Positions 45,439-54,915 of a DNA stretch of 64,000 nucleotides are shown in pieces. Below the pieces are notes generated by a model. That model was not told where the DNA came from. It did no database searches and saw only the letters and a list, made by a program, of their open reading frames with translations. The number at the start of each line of letters is the position of its first letter. Position 1 is the first letter of the stretch. Position numbers and translations under genes: made by a program. Source of the stretch: Mitsuaria sp. PDC51 (GTDB lineage: Bacteria; Pseudomonadota; Gammaproteobacteria; Burkholderiales; Burkholderiaceae_C); contig NZ_FOZE01000003.1 in NCBI RefSeq assembly GCF_900113225.1, positions 434,001 to 498,000 of the forward strand, given 5' to 3'.

Positions 45439-47664
45439 TCAGGAGACGGCGCGCGGCGCGCCCAGCAACTGCTGCATCACCCGCTCGAGTTCGTTGAACT
45501 CCACCGGCTTGACCAGGTGGGCGTCGAAGCCCGCGGCCGCCGTCGCCTCGCGGTCGGAGCGCTGGCCCCAGCCGGTGATGGCGATCAGCGCCAGTTCGTC
45601 CCTGGACGCCATCGCGCGCAGGCGCCGCGCGACCTCGGTGCCGGAGATGCCCGGCAGGCCGATGTCCAGCAGCATCACCCGCGGGCGCAGGCGCTCGAAG
45701 TGCCGCAGCGCGTCCTCGCCGCTGTAGGCCACCGAGGCGCGGTAGTGCGCGCCGCGCAGCACCTCGGCCAGCGTGTTGGCGCCGTCCACGTTGTCATCGA
45801 CCACCATCACGCAGGGCGCCTCGGCGGCCGCGGTCTCCGCGCCCACCGCCGTCTCCGCGACCGCCGTGGGCGCCGCCGGGTCCTCGGCGCGCACCGTCCC
45901 GCCCGGCGCGAGGGGCAGCTCGACGATGAAGCGGCTGCCGTGGCCGACGCCTTCACTCTCCACGGCGATGCTGCCGTCGTGCAGCTGCACCAGCTGCTTC
46001 GACACGGCCAGCCCGATGCCCAGTCCCGAGGGCGCGGCGCCGCGCGCATCGATCCGCGTGAACAGCTCGAAGACGCGCGGCTGCATCTCCATCGCGATGC
46101 CGATGCCGCGGTCCGTCACGGTGATGCGGGCCCGGTCGGCCTCGGCGGCCACGTGCACCATCACCTCGCCGGGCTCGGGGCTGTACTTGGCGGCGTTGTC
46201 CAGCAGGTTGCCCAGCACCTGCTGCAGCCGCGTCGGATCGCCGTCCACCAGCACCGGCCGAGGCGGCAGCGAGAGCGAGACCCGGTGCTTCATCTCGCTG
46301 TACAGCGGCTCCACCGCTTCCAGCGCCTGGCGCACCACGGTGCGCAGGTCGATGAGCTGGCGCTTGAGCTCGACAACGTTGCGGGTGATGCGGCTCATGT
46401 CGAGCAGGTCGTCCAGCAGCCGGGCCATGTGGGCGGACTGGCGCGCGATGATGTCGGTCGCGTGGGCGCGGGTGGCCTCGGTGCCGGACTGCCGCAGCAT
46501 CGCCACCGCGTAGCGGATCGGCGCCATCGGATTGCGCAGCTCGTGCGCGAGCGTGGCCAGGAAGGCGTCCTTGCGCTGGCTCTCGCGGCGCAGTTCCTCC
46601 TGCGCGGCGGACAGCTCGGAGACATCGACCGTCGCGCCGATCACGCGCTGCACCTGGCCGTCGTGGGCCTGGACGGGGCGCAGCGAGGTCAGCAGCTGGT
46701 AGGTCCGGCCGCCATGCGACACCTGCTGCGCCAGGTTCATCGGCCGGGCCGTCGCTACCGCCTCGCGGACGATCTCGGCGAACTGCGGCTCGCCGACCAG
46801 GCTGCCGACCTCGGCCCCGATCAGCGCCTCGCGCGAGAAGCCCATCGGCGTGTTGAAGGCCCAGGTGTAACGCCCCTGCAGGTCGCATTCCCAGGCCATC
46901 ACCTTGCCGCTGTGCAGCGCCAGGTGGAAACGCTCCTCGGCCGCCTGGCTGGCGCGCAGCGCTTCCTGCTGGGCCGTCACGTCGACCGCGACGCCGTAGG
47001 CATGCGCCGCGCGGCCCTTGGCGTCGAGGCTGACGTAGCCGTCGAACTGCGTCCAGACCACCTCGGCGTTGTCCGGCCGCGTGATCGGGCAGGCCAGGCT
47101 GAAGCGGCCGCCGCTTTCGGTCGCGTAGCGGTAGCGCTCGCGGAAGCGCCCGGCGTCCTCGGCCGACATGTCGGCCAGCATGTCCTCCATCGTCGACCAA
47201 TGGCGGCCGAAGAGCTGCTTCGCGCCGCCCGCGGTGTTGGCGAAGCCGGTGACCATGTCCCAGTCCCAGGTGACCATGCGGCCGGCGGCCAGCGCGAGGT
47301 TGAGGCGGCGCCGGCTGTTGCGCTCCTTCTGCATCAGCCGCCCGGCCCAGGCGGAAACCGAGGCGATCAGCGCGCCGGCGGCCAGGTACAGCACGACCAG
47401 CGTGGCGTCGGGCGGCGAGTTGACCGGGAAGATCTGGCCGATGGGCTCGATCCAGAAATAGAGGACGGCCAGCGCCGAGGCGGCGAGGAAGGCCAGCGCC
47501 GGCCCGAGGCCGCAGGCCAGGCCCACCAGGACCAGGGAAGGGAAATAGGGCAGCAGCGGTCCGCGGCCGTTGAGATAGGGCTGCAACTGCAGGTTGAGCC
47601 ACGTCGCCGCGACGAAGACGAGCGCGGCGGCGGGCCAGCGCAACCAGTGCCTCTCGATGACCAT
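45439..47664 (-). CDS. Hybrid sensor histidine kinase with DUF4118-like membrane domain and two PAS domains
   Basis: A 741-residue membrane kinase. Residues about 8-110 hold three or four helices of the KdpD/DUF4118 type (LPYFPSLVLVGLACGLGPALAFLAASALAVLYFWI). Two PAS/PAC-like regions follow (about 125-370). HisKA carries TLAHELRNPMAPIRY, and HATPase carries LGNLLDNAAKYSPEPG, DRGIGIAME and SGLGIGLAVSKQLV. A C-terminal receiver has VMVVDDNVDGANTLAE, MLLDIGLPG and VKPVEFNEL. The ATG at 47664 was chosen since the membrane domain starts just after it and a GGAG precedes it; the upstream extension is low-complexity. Signal unknown. Confidence 0.9.
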   Translation of the reverse strand: MVIERHWLRWPAAALVFVAATWLNLQLQPYLNGRGPLLPYFPSLVLVGLACGLGPALAFLAASALAVLYFWIEPIGQIFPVNSPPDATLVVLYLAAGALIASVSAWAGRLMQKERNSRRRLNLALAAGRMVTWDWDMVTGFANTAGGAKQLFGRHWSTMEDMLADMSAEDAGRFRERYRYATESGGRFSLACPITRPDNAEVVWTQFDGYVSLDAKGRAAHAYGVAVDVTAQQEALRASQAAEERFHLALHSGKVMAWECDLQGRYTWAFNTPMGFSREALIGAEVGSLVGEPQFAEIVREAVATARPMNLAQQVSHGGRTYQLLTSLRPVQAHDGQVQRVIGATVDVSELSAAQEELRRESQRKDAFLATLAHELRNPMAPIRYAVAMLRQSGTEATRAHATDIIARQSAHMARLLDDLLDMSRITRNVVELKRQLIDLRTVVRQALEAVEPLYSEMKHRVSLSLPPRPVLVDGDPTRLQQVLGNLLDNAAKYSPEPGEVMVHVAAEADRARITVTDRGIGIAMEMQPRVFELFTRIDARGAAPSGLGIGLAVSKQLVQLHDGSIAVESEGVGHGSRFIVELPLAPGGTVRAEDPAAPTAVAETAVGAETAAAEAPCVMVVDDNVDGANTLAEVLRGAHYRASVAYSGEDALRHFERLRPRVMLLDIGLPGISGTEVARRLRAMASRDELALIAITGWGQRSDREATAAAGFDAHLVKPVEFNELERVMQQLLGAPRAVS

Positions 47665-48142
47665 GGAACCGACTCCGGGCTGGAACCTCCGGCGACGGCC
47701 GGCACGGGCGAGGCCTCCCGCCTCGGGCGGCGACGCGGTCCGCAGCATAACGGTCGCTGGGGCAACTTCCGTGCCCCGTACATCAGCGGGCGGGTGGGGC
47801 GCCGTACCGTCGCAGTCGCGAAAGGGGGAGAGGCTGGACCGACGCCGCGCGCGCCCGCGGCGGCCTCCCGGGCGCCGTGCGGAGGAAGGTGCGGCGGGGC
47901 GGGTCTCGCACGGGGTGACATTATTTGTCCCCTCCATCTGACAAAACCTGACCCTCATTTCGGCGGCAAGCGCCGGCGGCTACCTCTTTCGAATTAACGT
48001 TTTCGTTGTCGGATGGTGATGAATGTGTTTTTCGACGTCGGTTGTGACCGTCTGCAACCGGCACGTTCTCTGCATGAACGAGGCGAAAGTCCACCGGAGT
48101 TCCGCGCTCCGGTATTTCGTTTTCCGGATCTGCAGGAGCGTC
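47665..48142 (+). other. 478-bp gene-free region between divergent genes
   Basis: No convincing gene is present. The right half is AT-richer than its surroundings. A dyad ACCGGAG/CTCCGGT (48093-48099 and 48107-48113) followed by ATTTCGTTTT resembles a weak terminator or attenuator in the leader of the di-heme lipoprotein gene. Promoters for the divergent kinase and lipoprotein genes should lie here, but I could not pick a strong pair. Confidence 0.4.
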
Positions 48143-51142
48143 ATGCGCCACCCCGTTTCAGAGGCTGACCCGAAGTTGGCTTGCCCGCCCCCACCGCGCC
48201 CGTGGGGCCTCGTATTCACCGCCGTGGTCGCGCTCAGCGCCGCCGGCACGCTGGCGGGCTGCGGCGGCGGAGGCGGCTCCTCCGGGGATTCGACCGGCAC
48301 CCCACCGGTCTCGGGCACGCCCGCCGCACCGCCACCCGCCGCGCCCGCGCCGCCGGCCTCCGCGCCCGTCGGCAGCGATGAACCCGAGCTGCCGCCCGCC
48401 GCGCCCGCCCCGCCGACCTTGCCCACCGGCACCGACAACGCCGCGCCCGCGCTGCCGCCGGCGCTGCAGCTGCCCGCCGGCCTGGACCTGAGCCAGCCCG
48501 GCGCCGCGGTCGCGGTCGTCAAGGCGAGCTCCAGCGCCACCGAGAACGACGCCAACGGCCCGGACAAGGCGATCGACGGCAACCTGGCCAGCCGCTGGTC
48601 CAGCAAGCCCGACGACAAGGCCTGGATCCAGTTCGACTTCGGCGCCAAGAAGCCGCTCGGCTATCTGAAGCTGGTGTGGGAGAACGCCTATGGCAAGGAG
48701 TACGCGCTGCAGGTGTCCGACGACGGCGAGACCTGGTACCAGCTGCGCTACGTGGCCGGCGGCAAGGGGGGCACCGAGGAATTCTTCAACCTGAACGCCA
48801 ACGCGCGCTACCTGCGGCTGCAGGGCGTCGCGCGGGCCACGCAGTACGGCTACTCGCTGTTCGAGGTCAGCTTCGCCGCGCCCGGCAGCGACAACACGCT
48901 GCCGACGCTGAGCACCTCGGCCTTCCCGGTGCCGCCCGCGGGCGCGACGCCGGTGACGCCCGCCGCGCCGGCGCTGCTGGAGCAGGTGCAATTCACGCTG
49001 CCGGACGGCACGCTGGTGACCCGCTTCGGCTTCGTCGGCCGCTCGCGCCATGCGCGCGAGCGCGGCGAGGACTGGAACGAGGTCGGCTTCGGTCCCAACG
49101 ACACCGTGGACGCCAACGGCAAGCCGCAGGACAAGGGCCCGGGCGCCTACCTGAACTTCATCTCCAACTACTTCAAGAACCGCACCTGGGGCGTCGAGTT
49201 CATCGACAACAGCCGCGTGGCCGGCGTCACCAAGCCCCGCATCATCGTCAACCAGTACTACCAGCAGGCGCAGCGCGGCGGCGGCCATTCCTTCTTCCGC
49301 CGCTTCGACGACGCTGGCGTCACCGGCTATGGCTGGATGTCGCCGGGCCGGCTGCTGGACAACACCACCTACACCGACGGCTTCAAGGACCTGACCTCCT
49401 GCCCGGTGGTGCCCAAGCCGCCCGAGGGCGCGCTGCTCAAGCCGACCTCCGGCTTCGCCGGCGTCATCGGCGCGAATGACGGCTGCTCGGTGGTGCTGGA
49501 CAACGTGCCGGGCCACCAGGACGTGGCCGCCAACGCCAATGGCGTGCTGGTGCCCAACGGCGTCAACGTGCCCTCGCGCGACCTGAAGATCGGCGACGCG
49601 ATCGAGTTCACCGGCTCCTTCTTCGCGAGCCGCGCGTCGATGGACGCGATCGGGGACAACGGCAACTTCCGCTACTACACCAACGAAGTGACCTATGTCG
49701 TGGGCACCGGCCTGCGCCCCTGGTACGGCGTGCAGCCGCGGCTGCTGAACGCGCCGCTGCCGGCCGAGACACTGCTCGGCGGCACCGGCTCGATCTCCTA
49801 CGACTACGCCGACAACGCGACCTTCATGTTCCAGCAGCCCAACACGCAGATCGGGATGCAGAACATGCAGCGCTTCGTCGAGGGCCGGCGCTGGTTCCAC
49901 ACCAACATGTGGACCGGCGACCACAACGAGGCGGGCAACGACCGCAACACCGCCGCGGTGAAGCTGCAGGGGCCGCGCTTCAACCAGACCAACTGCTTCG
50001 GCTGCCACATCAACAACGGCCGCAGCCTGGCGCCGCAGGTGATCAACCAGCGCCTGGACACGATGGCGGTGCGCACCGCCGCGATCGGCGCGGACGGCAA
50101 GCAGCAGGCGCATCCGGTCTACGGGCTGGCGGTCCAGATGAATGCGCGCTCCCTCACCACGGGCGCGGCGCAGGACTGGGGCAACGCGGTGCGCGTGGCC
50201 GGCTTCGACACCCGGACCGTCACGCTGGCCGACGGCACGGTGGTGACGCTGAGCAAGCCGCGGATCCGCTTCGACGGCCCGACGCCGGCGGCCTATTCGC
50301 TGCGCAGCGCGCAGCCGGTGATCGGCCTCGGGCTGCTGGAGGCGGTCCCCGACGCCGACATCCTGGCGCGCGTGCGCAGCACGCCGGACGAGGACGGCGT
50401 GAAGGGCCAAGCCAACCTGGTCTACGACCCGGAGACCGGCCAGGTGCGGGTGGGCCGCTATGGCTGGAAGGCGACCAAGGTCAGCCTGCGCCACCAGACG
50501 GCCAATGCGGCGCTGCTCGACATGTCGGTGACCTCGCCGATCTATCCGAACCGCGACTGCCTGGCCGGCCCGGCGCAGTGCGACAAGAAGAAGGTGGAGA
50601 AGGGCCTGAGCGAGGATGAGCTGCAGCTGATCTCGCGCTACGTCGCCCAGCTGGGCGTACCGGCGCAGCGCAGCCTGGTCAGTGGCTTCCCGAAGGGCGT
50701 GACGCCGCTGTCCTACCTGGCGGTGGATCCGGTCAAGGTCGCGGCGGGCGCGCAGGTGTTCGCGAGCATCCGCTGCACCGCCTGCCACGTCGCCGAGATG
50801 AAGACCGGCCTGGCCAGCGAGCTCGCGGAGATGCGCAACCAGACGATCAAGCCCTATACCGACCTGCTGCTGCACGACATGGGCAGCGATCTGGCCGACA
50901 ACCTGTCGGAAGACCAGGCCAGCGGCAGCCAGTGGCGCACCTCGCCGCTGTGGGGCATCGGCTATACCGAGGCGGTGGCCGGTCCCGCCGTGAAGGTGGG
51001 TTACCTGCACGACGGCCGCGCCCGCACGCTGACCGAGGCCATCGTCTGGCACGGCGGCGAGGCCGCGGCCAGCCGCCAGCGTTTCGTCAAGCTCAGCACC
51101 GCGGACCGGGAAGCCCTGCTGGCCTTCCTCAATTCGCTCTGA
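48143..51142 (+). CDS. Discoidin-domain di-heme oxidoreductase lipoprotein (DUF1111-like)
   Basis: A 999-residue exported protein. The ATG at 48143 has CAGGAG upstream and starts a lipoprotein signal with lipobox LAGC (GCGGGGG follows); a Pro/Ala-rich linker comes next. Residues about 125-250 form an F5/8-type C (discoidin) carbohydrate-binding domain (GPDKAIDGNLASRWSSKPDD, WIQFDFGAKKPLGYLKL). The C-terminal half contains two c-type haem motifs, CFGCH (618-622) and CTACH (878-882), in a DUF1111/di-heme peroxidase-like context (GRSLAPQVINQRLDTMAV, VGYLHDGRARTLTEAIVWHGGEA). It is probably surface-attached, binding a polymer through discoidin and transferring electrons. Substrate unknown. Confidence 0.85.
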   Translation: MRHPVSEADPKLACPPPPRPWGLVFTAVVALSAAGTLAGCGGGGGSSGDSTGTPPVSGTPAAPPPAAPAPPASAPVGSDEPELPPAAPAPPTLPTGTDNAAPALPPALQLPAGLDLSQPGAAVAVVKASSSATENDANGPDKAIDGNLASRWSSKPDDKAWIQFDFGAKKPLGYLKLVWENAYGKEYALQVSDDGETWYQLRYVAGGKGGTEEFFNLNANARYLRLQGVARATQYGYSLFEVSFAAPGSDNTLPTLSTSAFPVPPAGATPVTPAAPALLEQVQFTLPDGTLVTRFGFVGRSRHARERGEDWNEVGFGPNDTVDANGKPQDKGPGAYLNFISNYFKNRTWGVEFIDNSRVAGVTKPRIIVNQYYQQAQRGGGHSFFRRFDDAGVTGYGWMSPGRLLDNTTYTDGFKDLTSCPVVPKPPEGALLKPTSGFAGVIGANDGCSVVLDNVPGHQDVAANANGVLVPNGVNVPSRDLKIGDAIEFTGSFFASRASMDAIGDNGNFRYYTNEVTYVVGTGLRPWYGVQPRLLNAPLPAETLLGGTGSISYDYADNATFMFQQPNTQIGMQNMQRFVEGRRWFHTNMWTGDHNEAGNDRNTAAVKLQGPRFNQTNCFGCHINNGRSLAPQVINQRLDTMAVRTAAIGADGKQQAHPVYGLAVQMNARSLTTGAAQDWGNAVRVAGFDTRTVTLADGTVVTLSKPRIRFDGPTPAAYSLRSAQPVIGLGLLEAVPDADILARVRSTPDEDGVKGQANLVYDPETGQVRVGRYGWKATKVSLRHQTANAALLDMSVTSPIYPNRDCLAGPAQCDKKKVEKGLSEDELQLISRYVAQLGVPAQRSLVSGFPKGVTPLSYLAVDPVKVAAGAQVFASIRCTACHVAEMKTGLASELAEMRNQTIKPYTDLLLHDMGSDLADNLSEDQASGSQWRTSPLWGIGYTEAVAGPAVKVGYLHDGRARTLTEAIVWHGGEAAASRQRFVKLSTADREALLAFLNSL

Positions 51143-51195
51143 GGCGGGGCGGAGAATGGGCCTCCGGACCAAGTTCCGTGGAACAGGAGACCCTG

Positions 51196-51816
51196 ATGAC
51201 GCCTTTCCGATTGACGCTGATGGCGCTGGCGCTGGCCGCGGCGCCGGCGGCCAGGGCCGCCGGCCCGAGCTTCTCGTGCGCCAAGCCGGCCGGCCAGGCC
51301 GAGCGCATGGTGTGTGAGGACGCCGAACTCGCCCAGCTCGACCGGGAGGTCGCGCGGCTGTACGGCCTGGCGAGCACCGGCCCCGAGGCCCGGCGGCATC
51401 CGGAGTTGAAGGCGATGCAGCGCGGCTGGCTCAATGGCCGCGATGACTGCTGGAAGCGCGATGACCCGCGGCGCTGCGTCCGCGATGAATACGCGCTGCG
51501 CATCGCCGAGCTGCGCGCGCTGCCGGACGCGCGGCGCGAGGACCGGCGCGGCCTCGCGGTCGGGCCCTTGCCGCTGCGCTGCCCCACTGTCGACGGCGAG
51601 GTGACCGTCACCTTCGTCAACAGCGATCCGGGCGCCGCGGTGCTCAAGACCGCGCAGGGCAGCGTGGTGCTCGACCACCAGGTCAGCGCCTCTGGGGCGC
51701 GCTACGGCGGCCGGCTCGCGGACGGCGACTACCTCTTGTGGAACAAGGGCCGGGAGTTCCGTCTGGAACGGCCCGGCCTGCCCGCCGCGGACTGCACCGA
51801 CGCCGCGGCGCGCTGA
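51196..51816 (+). CDS. Periplasmic LprI-like/MliC-like protein (putative lysozyme inhibitor)
   Basis: A 206-residue exported protein. Residues 1-22 form a signal peptide (LTLMALALAAAPAARAA). Residues about 27-115 resemble the LprI/DUF1311 region with four Cys (FSCAKPAGQAERMVCEDAELAQLDREV, DDCWKRDDPRRCVRDEY). The C-terminal 75 residues resemble MliC, the inhibitor of C-type lysozyme (PLRCPTVDGEVTVTFVNSD, YLLWNKGREFRL, final Cys). The ATG at 51196 has AGGAG nearby. It lies 53 bp after the di-heme lipoprotein gene. Probably protects peptidoglycan from host or competitor lysozyme; inferred from domain likeness only. Confidence 0.75.
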   Translation: MTPFRLTLMALALAAAPAARAAGPSFSCAKPAGQAERMVCEDAELAQLDREVARLYGLASTGPEARRHPELKAMQRGWLNGRDDCWKRDDPRRCVRDEYALRIAELRALPDARREDRRGLAVGPLPLRCPTVDGEVTVTFVNSDPGAAVLKTAQGSVVLDHQVSASGARYGGRLADGDYLLWNKGREFRLERPGLPAADCTDAAAR

Positions 51817-51881
51817 GCGCGCGGACGATCCGCTGAAGAGCGGGCTCTCGCGGCTGGCGAGGGCGGGGCTGGTGGTGGGGT

Positions 51882-54002
51882 TCAGGCGCTGAAGCGCAGC
51901 GATGGCACGCAGTCCTCCATCTCGGCCGAACTGGTCTCGGAGATCCGTCCGTCTTGAAGCGTCAGCGTGCGCTGGGTGCTGCCAATCGTTTCTGGTCGAT
52001 GCGCCACCAGGATCCGGGTCATCCTCATGTCTCGAATATTTCCGGAGATGGCGCGCTCATTGCGAATATCGAGGTGGCTGGTCGCCTCGTCGAGCACAAG
52101 CACCCGCGGAAGCTTGTAAAGGGCCCTCGCCAGCAGGAGACGCTGCTTCTGTCCGCCAGAAAGTCCCACGCCGCCTTCCCCTAGCAGAGTGTGATAACCC
52201 ATGGGCATCCGCACGATGTCGTCATGGATGCTTGCCCTCCGGGCGGACTCCTCAATCAGGGGACGTTGAACGGCCGGGTCGTAGAACGAGATGTTTTCGG
52301 CGATGGAGCCGGATAGCAGCACATCTTCCTGCATGACCGCCCCCAACTGCCGCCGGTAGTTTCTTAGGCCTAGCTGACGGACAGGGATGCCTCCATAAAG
52401 CACATCGCCGGACGTGGGCTCCAGCAGACCTAGCATGATCTTCAGGATGGTCGTCTTTCCAGATCCGCTCGGTCCGCAGATCGCGACAGATTCCCCTGCG
52501 CAAATCTTGAAGCTGACGCCTTTCAACACCGAAGGGGCAGACGCGGAGTGCTTGAAGTGGACGTTGCGGAACTCGATGGAGGCCTCCAGGTGGGCGAGGT
52601 CCATGCTCTCGGAGATGTCCTTCTCCTTGGGTTCGAGAACGATGTCGCCCAAGCGTCCGAGATACAGAGGCAGCAGACGAAGATCCATCACGAAGTCGAT
52701 CAGCGCCGACATCCGGGACGTGAACTGCAGCTTGTAGCCAATGAACGCCAGCAACAGGCCGATCGTGAAGCTCCCCCCGGAGCTGCTCTTGTCCAGAACC
52801 ATCTTGGCGCCCAGCCAAAAGATCACCAGATTCTCTATGCCGAAGATTGCTTTATTGGCTGCTCCGGTGACAACAGTGATGAATGCAGAACGTGTGTCGA
52901 AGTTCTGAACATCAACCAGCAGGTTCTGCCACTTCATTCTTCGTTCGTCCAGACGATCGAACAGGCGAAGCGGTATGACGGCGCGAAGGGTTTCGACAAA
53001 GTAGCTGCTCTCTCGGGCAGCCAAGGTCAATCGTCCGGCTTCCGTGGCCCGCATCCAATTCAAGGTAAGCAAACGCGAAACGCTGTAGGCGGCGACGGCA
53101 ATGCAGACCACCGCAGCCAGTTGGGGCGACAGCATGAACATCATCACCAATGCGGCCAGCGCCATGACGCCGTCCATCGCGCCTTCGACGGCCGAAGTCG
53201 TGAGCATTTTCTGGATCGAGCCCAGCGTGCTAAAGCGGGAGAGGATGTCGCCGATATGGCGCTTCTCATAAAAAGACGTGGAAAGTCTGAGCAGATGGCC
53301 GAAGACGTTGTTCGTCCATTGCAGGCTGAAAGTCTGGCTCATCACCAGCAACGCCCACGAGCGAAAGTATGAAACGCCGGTTTGTACGGCCAGTAGCAGG
53401 GCATAACCCAGGACGATCACACTGAGGAGATTCTTGTCGCCCGACACCAGGACGTCGTCGACGATCAATTGGCTCATCAACGGCGACGCAAGATTGATCA
53501 GCTCCAGGAAGACGGAGAGGATAAGTATTTGAGCGAGCGTGCGTTTGAGATTCCTGACCCGACCGGTCAAATGGCGCAGCGGCACTGCGGGGGACGGCTT
53601 CTTTTGCTTGAACTCGCTGTTCTTTTGAAATTCGACCGCGACGCCAGTGAAGCTCTTTTCAAATTCGGAACGGTTGACGCGGACATGGCCGACCGCGGGG
53701 TCCATGATGCTGCAACTGCGTCGGCCGACTTTCTCGAGCACCACGAAGTGATTCATGTTCCAGTGCAGCACGCATGGGAGTTCCAGGTTGGAAAGCTCGT
53801 CCATCTCCAGTCTGATGGCACGCGCGGACAAACCGAGCTCGGAAGCGATCCGGGAAAGGCCCAGGACGGTCAGGCCCTTGATGCTTTGGGGGAAACGGTG
53901 GCGAAGTTCGGAAAGTTCAAAGGATGCGCCCATCCGATTCAAGACGGTGGCCAGGCAAGCCAAGCCGCATTCACCGGCTTCCGATTGAAGATAAGCCCGC
54001 AA
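51882..54002 (-). CDS. C39-peptidase ABC exporter for double-glycine substrates
   Basis: A 706-residue exporter with three parts. The N-terminal C39 protease has all catalytic residues (Gln6, Cys12 in GECGLAC, His85 in NHFVVLE, Asp101 in DPAVG), so it should cut after double glycine. The membrane domain (about 155-430) follows. The ATPase has Walker A GPSGSGKT, Q-loop VMQED, LSGGQKQR, Walker B VLVLDEATSHLD and switch His in AHRPE. The start is TTG at 54002 with AGGAA upstream; it lies 11 bp from the ClpP-like gene. It resembles CvaB/RaxB microcin exporters. The obvious substrate is the Gly-rich precursor in the same operon. Base composition is less GC-rich than neighbouring genes. Confidence 0.93.
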   Translation of the reverse strand: MRAYLQSEAGECGLACLATVLNRMGASFELSELRHRFPQSIKGLTVLGLSRIASELGLSARAIRLEMDELSNLELPCVLHWNMNHFVVLEKVGRRSCSIMDPAVGHVRVNRSEFEKSFTGVAVEFQKNSEFKQKKPSPAVPLRHLTGRVRNLKRTLAQILILSVFLELINLASPLMSQLIVDDVLVSGDKNLLSVIVLGYALLLAVQTGVSYFRSWALLVMSQTFSLQWTNNVFGHLLRLSTSFYEKRHIGDILSRFSTLGSIQKMLTTSAVEGAMDGVMALAALVMMFMLSPQLAAVVCIAVAAYSVSRLLTLNWMRATEAGRLTLAARESSYFVETLRAVIPLRLFDRLDERRMKWQNLLVDVQNFDTRSAFITVVTGAANKAIFGIENLVIFWLGAKMVLDKSSSGGSFTIGLLLAFIGYKLQFTSRMSALIDFVMDLRLLPLYLGRLGDIVLEPKEKDISESMDLAHLEASIEFRNVHFKHSASAPSVLKGVSFKICAGESVAICGPSGSGKTTILKIMLGLLEPTSGDVLYGGIPVRQLGLRNYRRQLGAVMQEDVLLSGSIAENISFYDPAVQRPLIEESARRASIHDDIVRMPMGYHTLLGEGGVGLSGGQKQRLLLARALYKLPRVLVLDEATSHLDIRNERAISGNIRDMRMTRILVAHRPETIGSTQRTLTLQDGRISETSSAEMEDCVPSLRFSA

Positions 54003-54013
54003 AGCAGTGGTTC

Positions 54014-54850
54014 CTAGAGAATAAAGATTGGCCCGAGCAGACCGTCGGAAGGATCCGCCGCGAGTCGTTCAAACGTTTCAGGCGCTGTCGACGATTGGAT
54101 TCGAATCCCATATCTGGAAAGATCGAGCGGCCTGACAAGTAACCAATCGCGAGCTTTGCCATCCTTGGCGCCTCGATCGGTTCTCTGGGAAAGGGTGATG
54201 AGTTCCTTGAGGCGCGGGTATTTGGCCATGTATTCCTGGTCTTCACGCGCGACTCGCCAGAGAGTCAGATAGTTGGACAGTCCCCATTGCGTCAGGCCGT
54301 CGAGGAGCGACGATTGCTGAAAGCAGGCCGAGGGGCTGCCGTGGAATCCAATGGTCGCATTGACGAGTCGGACCTCCTTGGCGGCCGGCAACAGATAATT
54401 GGCGCAGGCGGACATGCAGAATCCGGCGACGCGCAGCGATAAGCCGGAGGTCTCCAGGAGCCGCGCAATCCGCATTGCGGCGACCGCGTCGCCACCGAAA
54501 CTGTTGATCTCGAGCGTCCTGATTCCACTCGTTTCGTGAATTCTCCTGGCCAGTGCGTCCGGGGTGCTGGCATCGATTCGGCCCTCGAGCCGGATGGTGT
54601 CGTTGCCAGTCGAGGTGCCGGTGCTCAAGCGCGCGACTGAACGAATCGCCTGGAAATACTCGCGCGTGGCCGCCGCTCCACCTGCCAACTGTTGGAACGA
54701 GTGAATTCTCTTGGCGACCTCAAGGTCCGTCGGCGGGGTTTGTCCACAGAGTCCGACCTGGATCCTGGTTGAATCATCGGGCACCGCGGCGGCTCCCAGA
54801 GGAAATATCGTCAGGGCGGCGAGGAGTGGGATCGACTGGAACGATTTCAT
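54014..54850 (-). CDS. Exported ClpP-fold serine hydrolase in the secretion operon
   Basis: A 278-residue protein with a signal peptide (residues 1 to about 22, ending GAAAVP). The ClpP/crotonase-type core shows INSFGGDAVAAMRIARLLETSG (glycine-rich oxyanion strand), the nucleophile context GFCMSACANYLL (Ser147) and ATIGFHGS (His170). The Ser-His spacing of 23 is close to that of ClpP. Four or more Cys suggest disulfides in an oxidising compartment. The gene sits between the Gly-rich precursor and the C39 exporter, with 11 bp to the latter. Possible roles are maturation or quality control of the exported product, or self-protection by degrading it. Family fold is likely; role is inference. Confidence 0.75.
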   Translation of the reverse strand: MKSFQSIPLLAALTIFPLGAAAVPDDSTRIQVGLCGQTPPTDLEVAKRIHSFQQLAGGAAATREYFQAIRSVARLSTGTSTGNDTIRLEGRIDASTPDALARRIHETSGIRTLEINSFGGDAVAAMRIARLLETSGLSLRVAGFCMSACANYLLPAAKEVRLVNATIGFHGSPSACFQQSSLLDGLTQWGLSNYLTLWRVAREDQEYMAKYPRLKELITLSQRTDRGAKDGKARDWLLVRPLDLSRYGIRIQSSTAPETFERLAADPSDGLLGPIFIL

Positions 54851-54915
54851 TTTTCCTTTGAAAGAAGCCAGATTCGGAAGAGTATCTCCGAATCTTGGCT
54901 CGGCTTCCCTACGTC

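Noticed and set aside
48158-51172. 1,004-codon open frame opposite the di-heme lipoprotein
   Set aside because: Antisense shadow of a gene with clear CXXCH motifs, lipobox and ribosome binding site.
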